From an uncultured Prevotellaceae bacterium (GTDB taxonomy: Bacteria > Bacteroidota > Bacteroidia > Bacteroidales > Muribaculaceae), in contig CAMFSS010000117.1 of NCBI GenBank assembly GCA_945983195.1, forward strand, positions 1 through 6,612: DNA of 6,612 bases, read 5' to 3'. Below the pieces are notes generated by a model. It searched no databases. It had not been told where the DNA came from and saw only the letters and a list, made by a program, of their open reading frames with translations. Positions 1 through 6,512 of the stretch are shown in pieces; the stretch's first letter is position 1; every line of letters begins with the position of its first letter. A program made the translations under genes and the position numbers.

Positions 1-3000
1 GGCATGCTTATAGAGAATTTGCTGGGGCATCATGGCGGGGGTGCTGATAATGCTTTTCACCATGCGGTAGGCATCGGAAGTAAGAGTAGGGAACTCGAGG
101 TCGAATTTGATTTCAGGTTCGTTGATACCTCCGGTCACCTTCAGCAGGGCGTGAACTGGCACATTAGTTCGGTTCATGTCCTTGTCGGTCGAGAACGATT
201 CGTCGAGGTCGGTCAGGTTTGCGTTGACCGAATACGATGCCGTCACATTGAGCTGGGCATTGAACGGGTCGCCATTGAACGTGATAAGGCTGCCATTCTG
301 AATGGAGAATTCACGCACGATAATGTCTTGCAGGGTGAAGTTGTAGCTTCCTTTTTCGAGGGTGTATTTGCCAATCATTGTGAGCTTGTCGTCCTCGCTG
401 CTGTAGTTCATTCGCAGGCTGCCTTGTCCGGTAGCCTTAATGCGGTCGCCGCCTATGGGGTCCATGACGAGAATCATTTGAGCCTGTGGCGTGATTTCAG
501 CCATCAGGTTGATGTTGTAGCGAGTTGCTGAGCTTGATTCTGACTTATTCTGCCCATATTTCAGCTCGCGGACGATTTGAGGAATAGAGTCGGCTTCTTC
601 CGGTGCTGTGGCTTTCTTGTGGGTGTCGACGAAAGTGATGAAATTGTATTCGGTAGCCAGCTCGGCATCGGAGAGTACGAATGTGAAGCGGCTGTTGGCA
701 GTGGTGCTCATGTTTACGTCGATGTCGACTGAGCCAGGCTCACCTTTGACAAATGCGGCACCGTTGCCATATATTTTTCCATACCATCGTTCCGACAGTT
801 CGGGTGTGACATTGTAGCACAGCAGATTGCGTGCATCAGTAATCTTGAAGTTGAACACGGCATCGTGGAAGAAATTGTGTGTCACCCAGCCGTCGAGCTT
901 CGCCGAATGCCCTTCGATGTCGTGCAGGGTGATACCGTCGAGCATAATCACTCCCGGCTTTATGTGAATCGAGTCGCTTGCAGTGTAATAGGTGTTGGTG
1001 TAGTCAAGCTTCATCTTCAGCCGGTCGGCGAAAATGTCGCCATAGAGGTTGATTCGCTTGAAATTGCCATAGAGGCAAGCAAATCCCGAAGCTTCACCTT
1101 CGATGTCGCTGGTGAAGGCACTCATGAATGGCTTCATGAACTTTATGTTGACCTTTTGGGTTCGGAACTCGAAATAGAGCGAGTCCATTGTCGGGAAAAT
1201 TGCCCCGGAAATGACCGATTTCAGCCCATTAGGCTGTGCGATGTCGGCATCAATGGTTACCGCCTTGGCATTGTTGTCCCAGCGGCTTACAATGTCGGTA
1301 TTGCCCAATACGGCACCGTTGTATGCAAGCCCGTCGACGTGTAGCTTTGGAGTCGACAGCATAGGTTCCTGCGAATAGATGTGTGTGGCATAGAGTCTAC
1401 CGGTGGCACGTCCACCAAACATCACATTGTCGATTGCAAGCGTTTCAAACACGTAGTCGAGGTTGATGTCGCTAAGGTCGATGCACATTTGTGACATTTC
1501 GTCGTCGGAAACCTCACCGTCGATAGAGATATACTGCTTTTCGCAGCTTGCACAGAAGTTGTTGACATTGACGTTGCGCCCCGTCACTTTCACTTTCGAC
1601 GGGTGCATCTGCCACACGGTGTCGTTGAAGGTCATAATGGTGGGGTTAATGTCGATGTCGGCGCAAAGGGTGCGTTCCTCGTCGTCGGCACGCGAAAGTA
1701 GAGTAGATAGGTTTACGGTGCCGGAGAATTCGGTGTCGCGGTCGACTTTCCAGAACGTATTGGTGTCGATGCGGTCGTTGACAGCATTCATGTCGATGTT
1801 GAGGTCCATTTTTCCTTTTTTCAGCGGCATCTTTGTGTGAGCGGCAAGTGAAACATTCTCACCGGCATCACCAATGCAGATTCTTGCCCAAGTGTTCTCT
1901 ATGAGTTTGTTCTTCTGCGCAATGTATGGTGCGTTGATGTTGAGGTCGGCACGGCTGTCGATTTCGTTTACGCTACCGCTTATGGTAAGCGGCACCACGA
2001 TGTTGACGGGCAGCTTCAGGAAAGAGTTGACTTCTTGGGGTACAGAAATATTGAAGCTGTACTGGAAGTCGTTGATGCGGCTGCCGGCATTGCGGTCAAT
2101 GGATTTAGTGTCGATAATTGACGGCATAGCCGCTGCAACCATGTTGTTGAGAGCTTTGCCTATGTTTCGCCAGTCGAAACTGCCCACCACTTCACCGTTG
2201 ATAATGTCGGAGTTGACTTTGATGGTCTGAGTGCCGTCGTTGTCGATGAGCGAAGTCATTATGAAGTCGTTGATATGCACTCCATTGTCGCTTTCGTCGG
2301 TGAATGTGACGTTGTGAAGCATGACGTTGCCCACCGCTTCGTAGACATTGTGAGCCGAGAGTGATGCCTCGGCATCAAATGCCAGTGTGTGCTCAGGATA
2401 TTTGTGGTTTAGGTTTAGCTTGGCAAAATTTATGTCGTTGGCATGAGCCTGCATTTCAAGAGCCATTATGTCATCGGCAACGCTATATGTGCCTTCGGCT
2501 TGAAGTTTCAGGTTTTCGTCGTCGATGTTGAGCGTAGCCTCGTAGTGATTTTTCTGGACTTCAACGTCGGCAACGATGTTGCTGTAGCGGTAGCCTTTGA
2601 AATCCACATAATTCACTTTTCCCGTACCCTCGCCTGTGATATCGTTGCCCTTGCGGAGCACATTGACGGAAACGTCGGCTGAGACAGATCCAAGATTCTC
2701 CTCTTTCCCAAGCAGACGGCCAATATTGAATCCGTCGGTGGCAACAGCCCCCTTATAGCTTTGAACGCTGTGGCTGCCATTCCGGGTGAAAACTCCGTTG
2801 AGCTTTACTGAGCCGAGAGAAGTAGTTACGTCGCCATTGAAATTGGAGCGTGTGGCAGAGCCTTTGGCTGAACCGTTGACACGCACATTGCCGCACTGCT
2901 TTATTATTCGGTCGGCTTGTGGCGAAAGATTCGTGAAATTCCCGGTAATCGAGGCTATTTCATTTGCATCGGCTTTCACATCGAGATGCGACAGGTCGAA

Positions 3001-4035
3001 CCCAATGTTGTCTTTGTCGAGCAAGTTGCGCAGTTCACCGCGCATTGAAAGCATAAAGCGGTTGTCCTCGGTGGTGACAGAAACGACCGGCACGCTCAGC
3101 TCCTGCATATTGCCGCGTATGGAGGCCGTCATATTGATTTTGGTGTCGAACTCCCGGAGCTGTGGGATAAATCCAGAAAGGTCGCTTGGTGTGATGTAGC
3201 AGTTTGCCACATCGAGGTTGATGGGAGTGGTTGAGAGTTCCCGTCCGAGCGATTTGAGTTCGCTATAGGAGAGATTGAAGCTGTCGATAGCTACAAGAGA
3301 ATTTGGCAACTCTATGCGAAGATTCTCGAGGCTTAGAGCACTTTTGCCGATGTTTATGCTTGATGCGATATTTGAGAGTGTGAATCCGCACCGTTCATGG
3401 AGCGACAGACGCTTAAGCTCGATCGCAAAGTCATCGTTTTTCAGCCGCGGAATTGCAATGTCGGCACGCAGGTTGCTCACTTCGATGTGGTTAGCGTCGA
3501 AACGGTCGGACAGGTGCGGCTCGCTCATAACATCGTAGGTTATGCTACTGCGTCGCAGCACAATATTGTAGATTTTCAAGTCGAACCGTGTGGGAGGCTT
3601 CGTTGTGTCTTTTGGACTTAGCGCGTCGATGATGAATTGCAGATTGGTAGGCGACTGCTTGTCGCTACGGTAAATATGCCCCTTCAGACCGATCACTTCG
3701 GCATAGGTAAATACCAGTCGGCGGCGTGCAATGAGATTATAGATGCTGAATCCGGCACCTATTTTGTCGACTTTGAGCAGCGTGTCGCCCTGCTGGTCGG
3801 GAACGGCAACATCGGTGAGTACGACTTCGTTGAAAGGTGAGATGCTTAGCCTGCCAACGCTCACCTCGGTGTGAAGAAGTTTTGTAAGCTCCTCTTCGCC
3901 CAACCGCTTCACTTTGTCCTGCACCTGAGGTACCGACAGCACAATATACAGAATGACATAAAGCCCCACTACCGTTGCAAGTCCTGCAACGAGTAGGCTT
4001 CGGATGATTTTGTATATTATTTGTAGTATCTTCAT
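1..4035 (-). CDS. tamB: TamB-type translocation and assembly module protein, 3' end cut by the window edge
   Basis: This is an inner-membrane-anchored, periplasm-spanning AsmA-like protein. The family is known for outer-membrane protein assembly (with TamA or, in Bacteroidota, TamL) and for phospholipid transport to the outer membrane. I read the frame triplet by triplet: 1,345 codons with no stop, running off position 1. The ATG at 4035 is chosen because an in-frame TGA lies 12 bases before it and a membrane anchor follows directly (about residues 13-33, after a basic N-terminus). Family landmarks in order are PFNEVVLTDV with GDTLL (67-87), NLQFIIDAL (131-139), INGEVVGSFDWRN plus MPSIID (about 612-643), IDNVMFGGRATG (about 868-879), WVTHNFF (1050-1056), and the C-terminal TamB domain with GDPFNAQLNVT and MMPQQILY just before the edge. 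Bacteroidales homologues are usually around 1,500 residues, so I expect 100-200 more outside. It starts 61 bp after nadE with no promoter seen. Confidence is high for the family and lower for the exact transport role. Confidence 0.93.
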   Translation of the reverse strand, partial: MKILQIIYKIIRSLLVAGLATVVGLYVILYIVLSVPQVQDKVKRLGEEELTKLLHTEVSVGRLSISPFNEVVLTDVAVPDQQGDTLLKVDKIGAGFSIYNLIARRRLVFTYAEVIGLKGHIYRSDKQSPTNLQFIIDALSPKDTTKPPTRFDLKIYNIVLRRSSITYDVMSEPHLSDRFDANHIEVSNLRADIAIPRLKNDDFAIELKRLSLHERCGFTLSNIASSINIGKSALSLENLRIELPNSLVAIDSFNLSYSELKSLGRELSTTPINLDVANCYITPSDLSGFIPQLREFDTKINMTASIRGNMQELSVPVVSVTTEDNRFMLSMRGELRNLLDKDNIGFDLSHLDVKADANEIASITGNFTNLSPQADRIIKQCGNVRVNGSAKGSATRSNFNGDVTTSLGSVKLNGVFTRNGSHSVQSYKGAVATDGFNIGRLLGKEENLGSVSADVSVNVLRKGNDITGEGTGKVNYVDFKGYRYSNIVADVEVQKNHYEATLNIDDENLKLQAEGTYSVADDIMALEMQAHANDINFAKLNLNHKYPEHTLAFDAEASLSAHNVYEAVGNVMLHNVTFTDESDNGVHINDFIMTSLIDNDGTQTIKVNSDIINGEVVGSFDWRNIGKALNNMVAAAMPSIIDTKSIDRNAGSRINDFQYSFNISVPQEVNSFLKLPVNIVVPLTISGSVNEIDSRADLNINAPYIAQKNKLIENTWARICIGDAGENVSLAAHTKMPLKKGKMDLNIDMNAVNDRIDTNTFWKVDRDTEFSGTVNLSTLLSRADDEERTLCADIDINPTIMTFNDTVWQMHPSKVKVTGRNVNVNNFCASCEKQYISIDGEVSDDEMSQMCIDLSDINLDYVFETLAIDNVMFGGRATGRLYATHIYSQEPMLSTPKLHVDGLAYNGAVLGNTDIVSRWDNNAKAVTIDADIAQPNGLKSVISGAIFPTMDSLYFEFRTQKVNIKFMKPFMSAFTSDIEGEASGFACLYGNFKRINLYGDIFADRLKMKLDYTNTYYTASDSIHIKPGVIMLDGITLHDIEGHSAKLDGWVTHNFFHDAVFNFKITDARNLLCYNVTPELSERWYGKIYGNGAAFVKGEPGSVDIDVNMSTTANSRFTFVLSDAELATEYNFITFVDTHKKATAPEEADSIPQIVRELKYGQNKSESSSATRYNINLMAEITPQAQMILVMDPIGGDRIKATGQGSLRMNYSSEDDKLTMIGKYTLEKGSYNFTLQDIIVREFSIQNGSLITFNGDPFNAQLNVTASYSVNANLTDLDESFSTDKDMNRTNVPVHALLKVTGGINEPEIKFDLEFPTLTSDAYRMVKSIISTPAMMPQQILYKHA

Positions 4036-4096
4036 GTGTCGGTGTAATCACTTATGGTTTTTCTCAATAGAGCGTGCCGATGGGGCTGCCGGCGGG
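4036..4096 (-). other. nadE-tamB intergenic gap, probably transcribed through
   Basis: This 61-bp gap separates the nadE stop from the tamB start. On the minus strand it holds no TAnnTTTG element, no convincing terminator (only a 4-bp GCCG/CGGC pairing without a T run) and no Shine-Dalgarno sequence before the tamB ATG, as is normal in Bacteroidota. The simplest inference is that tamB is read from the nadE transcript, although an internal promoter inside nadE cannot be excluded. Confidence 0.5.
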
Positions 4097-6031
4097 TCAC
4101 AGGGAGTCGCACTCGGCGAGCCATAGGGCAGCCGAGGCATCGCTGGGCATACGCCAGTCACCGCGAGGCGAGAGGCTCACACTGCCCACTTTCGGACCAT
4201 CGGGGAGGCACGAACGTTTGAACTGCTGCTGGAAGAAGCGGCGGTAGAACTCGCGCAGCCATCGGCTTATGTAGGTGCGGTCGTAAACGCCTTCGAAAGC
4301 CTTAACGCAGATTTCCAGGATTTTTGCCGGGGCAAAGCCGTGGCGCAGCACATAGTAGAGGAAGAAGTCGTGAAGCTCGTAGGGCCCGACAAGGTCTTCG
4401 GTCTTCTGCTTTATGTTTCCGTGCTCATCGGCAGGAATCAGCTCGGGGCTTATCGGGGTGTCGACAATGTCGAGCAATGTGCCGGCTGCATGTGGGTCGG
4501 CAGAGAATCCTGTGACGGCAAACCATCGCACCAAGTATTTTACGAGCGTCTTAGGTACACCGGCATTCACGCCGTACATCGACATGTGGTCGCCGTTGTA
4601 GGTAGCCCAGCCCAATGCAAGTTCCGACAGGTCGCCTGTTCCGAGCACTATGCCACCGCACTTGTTGGCATAGTCCATAAGTATCTGTGTGCGTTCACGT
4701 GCTTGTGAGTTCTCGTAGGTGATATCGTGGTTGTTGATGTCGTGTCCAATGTCGCTAAAGTGCTGACGCACAGCGTCGGCAATTGGAATCTCCTTCACGG
4801 TTACACCAAGAGCATTCATCAGCTTTAGCGCATTGTTGTAGGTACGCCCTGTGGTGCCGAATCCGGGCATTGTGATGCCGACAATTCCAGAGCGGTCGAG
4901 GCACAGGCGGTCGAAAGCCGTGGCAGCAACGAGCAGTGCGAGAGTGCTGTCGAGTCCACCCGACACTCCAACGATGAGCTTTGAACAGTGGATGTGAGCA
5001 AGACGCCTCATCAGACCCTCAGTCTGAATGTTGATTATTTCCTCACAGCGGTCGCTGAGCAGGCGGTCGTCGGAAGGCACAAACGGGTGCTTTGGGATTG
5101 GGCGCAGTGTTTTGCGGTCGTGATGGTCGGTGCTACCGAATTCAATTGGAATTTCTTCAAAAGACGGTGCAAATGGCAGACTGTCGGCGTAGCTTGTGGC
5201 TGTGATTCTTTCGTTTTCGAGCAATTCGAGGTCGATGTCGGCAATGAGCTTAGTGCCAATAGTTGAGAATCGCTCGCCTTCGCCGAGCAATCGGCCGTTT
5301 TCGGCAATTATGGCATTGCCGGCGAATACGAGGTCGGTAGTCGACTCGCCAAAACCCGATGAAGCATACACATAGGCGGCGCGGCAACGTGCCGACTGCT
5401 GCTTTACGAGAGATAGCAGGTAGTTGTGCTTTCCGATGACCTCATTCGAAGCCGAAAGGTTCAATATCACGTTGGCACCTGCGAGCGAAGCAAATGAACT
5501 TGGAGGAATTGGCGTCCACAGGTCTTCGCACAGCTCGATAGCCACTTTCAATTGGCAATGGGAGAACATCAATTGAGGCGAAATACGCAGCTTAATGCCG
5601 CAAATAGAGGTGTGGCTGTGCTTCAGAACGACAGCCGAAGCAAACCACCGCTTTTCGTAGAATTCTTTGTAGTTGGGGAGATAGGTCTTTGGAACAGCAC
5701 CAAGGAATTCACCATTCTTCATTGCTACGGCGCAGTTGAAAACTGAGCCTCCGCATCTTAGTGGTGCCCCTACTACGAGCAGAGCGTCGAGGTGCTTTGT
5801 GGCTTCAAGAATCTTTAAGAGAGCAGATTCGGCAGCGTTGAGCAAAGTGCTTTGGTGAAACAAGTCGCCACAAGTGTAGCCTGTCACCCCGAGTTCGGGT
5901 GTGACAATTACTTTTGCGCCGCATTTTGCAGCTTTTTCAGTTGCCTCAATAATTTGAGAAGCATTATATTCGCAGTCGGCCACATTCACTTTAGGAACGA
6001 CAGCCGCAACTCTCAATAATCCCAAATACAT
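4097..6031 (-). CDS. nadE: Glutamine-dependent NAD+ synthetase
   Basis: This cytosolic enzyme (EC 6.3.5.1) makes the last step of NAD+ synthesis: deamido-NAD+ is adenylated with ATP and then amidated with ammonia released from glutamine. At 644 residues it has the two-domain length of the glutamine-using form. The N-terminal nitrilase-fold glutaminase (about 1-290) shows the catalytic triad Glu46 (TPELGVTGY), Lys115 (VPKTYLPNY) and Cys168 (ELCEDLW). The C-terminal synthetase (about 325-644) has the ATP-pyrophosphatase loop SGGLDS (357-362), ENSQARERT (440-448), GTGDLSELALG (464-474) and YGVNAGVPKT (486-495), followed by a GPYELHDFF segment. No key residue is missing. The start MYLGLLRVAAVVPKVNVADC aligns with the usual N-terminus of the family, so the ATG at 6031 is well supported. 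It has its own promoter about 110 bp upstream, behind the tRNA terminator, and probably leads a transcript that includes tamB. The stop is TGA. Confidence 0.97.
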   Translation of the reverse strand: MYLGLLRVAAVVPKVNVADCEYNASQIIEATEKAAKCGAKVIVTPELGVTGYTCGDLFHQSTLLNAAESALLKILEATKHLDALLVVGAPLRCGGSVFNCAVAMKNGEFLGAVPKTYLPNYKEFYEKRWFASAVVLKHSHTSICGIKLRISPQLMFSHCQLKVAIELCEDLWTPIPPSSFASLAGANVILNLSASNEVIGKHNYLLSLVKQQSARCRAAYVYASSGFGESTTDLVFAGNAIIAENGRLLGEGERFSTIGTKLIADIDLELLENERITATSYADSLPFAPSFEEIPIEFGSTDHHDRKTLRPIPKHPFVPSDDRLLSDRCEEIINIQTEGLMRRLAHIHCSKLIVGVSGGLDSTLALLVAATAFDRLCLDRSGIVGITMPGFGTTGRTYNNALKLMNALGVTVKEIPIADAVRQHFSDIGHDINNHDITYENSQARERTQILMDYANKCGGIVLGTGDLSELALGWATYNGDHMSMYGVNAGVPKTLVKYLVRWFAVTGFSADPHAAGTLLDIVDTPISPELIPADEHGNIKQKTEDLVGPYELHDFFLYYVLRHGFAPAKILEICVKAFEGVYDRTYISRWLREFYRRFFQQQFKRSCLPDGPKVGSVSLSPRGDWRMPSDASAALWLAECDSL

Positions 6032-6033
6032 AT

Positions 6034-6055
6034 AATATCAAAATATCAAATATCA
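6034..6055 (-). repeat. Three direct copies of a heptamer just before the nadE start
   Basis: Reading towards nadE, TGATATT occurs three times (6055-6049, 6048-6042 and 6040-6034), with one extra T between the second and third copies. The block ends 2 bases before the ATG, so it covers the ribosome-docking region. There is no Shine-Dalgarno sequence; the block is A/T-rich and looks unstructured, which suits Bacteroidota initiation. It may be low-complexity leader sequence, or a short repeat able to change copy number by slippage. Confidence 0.6.
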
Positions 6056-6056
6056 A

Positions 6057-6075
6057 TGTGTCACATTGTTACACA
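6057..6075. promoter_or_regulatory. 19-bp imperfect dyad in the nadE leader, possible operator
   Basis: The plus strand reads TGTGTCACATTGTTACACA, which is symmetric about position 6066 as TGTGTnACAnTGTnACACA: eight of nine possible pairs match. As RNA only the outer five pairs could form a simple stem, so a DNA-binding dyad is more natural than a hairpin. It lies 25 bases before the nadE start and downstream of the predicted promoter, a roadblock position for a repressor. I cannot name a regulator. Confidence 0.4.
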
Positions 6076-6077
6076 CC

Positions 6078-6129
6078 AAAAACACTCCACAATCCACTAA
6101 TAAAGTGATTAGCGAAGCCTTTTTGAGTG
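6078..6129 (-). promoter_or_regulatory. Possible stem-loop with T tract in the nadE leader
   Basis: In the minus-strand transcript CACTC (6129-6125) can pair with GAGTG (6087-6083). Inside this, AATCACT (6110-6104) pairs with AGTGGATT (6098-6091) around a TTATT loop with one bulged G. Five T residues (6082-6078) follow the outer stem immediately. Together this resembles a weak intrinsic terminator inside the untranslated leader, which could act as an attenuator. The stems are short and the outer one spans a large internal loop, so this is tentative. I recognise no known riboswitch class. Confidence 0.3.
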
Positions 6130-6141
6130 TATATACTACTG

Positions 6142-6171
6142 CAAATATAGCGATAATTTGCGATTCTTCAA
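6142..6171 (-). promoter_or_regulatory. Predicted nadE promoter, Bacteroidota type
   Basis: On the minus strand, TATATTTG (6149-6142) matches the phylum's -7 consensus TAnnTTTG. A TTG (6171-6169) sits 19 bases further upstream as a partial -33 element. Transcription would start near 6135, giving a leader of about 100 nt before the nadE ATG. It is placed correctly between the tRNA terminator and nadE, and it is the only TAnnTTTG match I found in this gap. Confidence 0.6.
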
Positions 6172-6212
6172 TCATTATGCATCAAATTACACCAAATTAG
6201 GCGAATTTAGGT

Positions 6213-6250
6213 ATAAAAAAGAGAGGGATTCCCATTGGAATTCCCTCTCT
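6213..6250 (-). terminator. Intrinsic terminator of the tRNA-Arg unit
   Basis: On the minus strand AGAGAGGGA and TTCC pair with GGAA and TCCCTCTCT, giving 13 base pairs with one bulged A around a 4-nt loop (6250-6220). A run of six T, then AT, follows (6220-6213). It begins 3 bases after the tRNA 3' end. It should end the tRNA transcript, and any read-through from the upstream gene, ahead of the nadE promoter. It lacks a T run on the other side, so it works in one direction only. Confidence 0.92.
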
Positions 6251-6253
6251 GAG

Positions 6254-6327
6254 TGACTCCTACAGGATTCAAACCTGTAACCTTCTGATCCGTAGTCAGA
6301 TGCTCTATTCAGTTGAGCTAAGGAGCC
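6254..6327 (-). tRNA. tRNA-Arg (anticodon ACG)
   Basis: The 74-nt sequence folds as a complete cloverleaf. The acceptor stem is GGCTCCT/AGGAGTC with one G-T wobble, the D stem is GCTC/GAGC, the anticodon stem is TCTGA/TCAGA with loop CTACGGA, the variable loop is AGGTT, and the T stem is ACAGG/CCTGT with loop TTTGAAT. The loop places ACG at positions 34-36, an arginine anticodon; A34 is normally converted to inosine by TadA so that CGU, CGC and CGA are read. The discriminator is A, and CCA is not encoded, so it must be added after transcription. The D loop carries G18-A19 and the T loop carries T56 instead of the nearly universal G19 and C56. The gene appears to be a single-tRNA unit with its own promoter and terminator. 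Confidence 0.97.
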
Positions 6328-6339
6328 GTTTTGCGAGTG

Positions 6340-6368
6340 CAAAGTTACAAATTATTTTTCAAATACAA
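6340..6368 (-). promoter_or_regulatory. Predicted tRNA-Arg promoter
   Basis: TAACTTTG (6347-6340, minus strand) is an exact TAnnTTTG -7 element. It lies about a dozen bases before the mature tRNA 5' end, so the primary transcript would carry only a few leader bases. A TTG (6368-6366) lies 18 bases upstream as the -33 element. The perfect -7 box and the flanking A/T tracts suggest a strong promoter, as expected for a stable RNA. Confidence 0.72.
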
Positions 6369-6381
6369 GCGTTTTACCAAA

Positions 6382-6417
6382 TTTTTTTTCAAAAAACTAT
6401 TTTTTTTGCCCATTTTT
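6382..6417. promoter_or_regulatory. A/T tracts upstream of the tRNA promoter
   Basis: On the plus strand this stretch has T8 (6382-6389), A6 (6391-6396), T8 (6400-6407) and T5 (6413-6417). The tract centres are about 8, 10 and 11 bases apart, close to one helical turn. The block lies roughly 45-80 bases upstream of the predicted tRNA start, where an UP-like element or bent DNA would strengthen a promoter. It might instead be plain intergenic A/T richness. The A and T runs also break up any long frame here. Confidence 0.4.
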
Positions 6418-6467
6418 GCGGCTTTACAAGTGCTTTTGGGCGGACTTTCGATGCCCGGTTACCCTGA

Positions 6468-6497
6468 CACTGCACTATCGGGAGGCTAAGCACAGTG
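6468..6497 (-). other. Hairpin in the 3' region of the upstream gene
   Basis: CACTGTGCT (6497-6489) can pair with AGTGCAGTG (6476-6468) across a 12-nt loop. The stem has nine pairs, two of them G-U wobbles that form only in the minus-strand RNA. It lies 15 bases after the stop codon of the upstream gene. No T run follows, so it is not a classical terminator. It could stabilise the mRNA 3' end or be chance. The rest of 6328-6512 shows only the promoter and A/T tracts. Confidence 0.4.
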
Positions 6498-6512
6498 CCG
6501 ATTACAAAGAAT

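Noticed and set aside
4..4035. Many plus-strand open frames of 67-175 codons opposite tamB
   Set aside because: They are antisense shadows of one continuous minus-strand frame that matches TamB along its length. They show no family motifs and no promoter or leader of their own.
1..4035. Possible frameshift or decay in tamB because no complete long frame ends in the window
   Set aside because: I checked each triplet from 4035 to 1 and found no stop. The frame is intact and simply leaves the window.
3737..4051. A 104-codon minus-strand frame beginning before the tamB start
   Set aside because: It is in a different frame over the tamB N-terminus. Its product is rich in Arg, Cys, His and Ser without family features, whereas the tamB frame gives a membrane anchor and conserved motifs.
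4324..5746. Plus-strand and alternate-frame open frames over nadE
   Set aside because: nadE is complete with all catalytic motifs; the overlapping frames give low-quality, biased sequences.
6142..6190. CAAA at 6183-6186 as the -33 element for nadE
   Set aside because: It lies 33 bases from the -7 box, too far for the known 19-21 base spacing; the partial TTG at 6171-6169 fits better.
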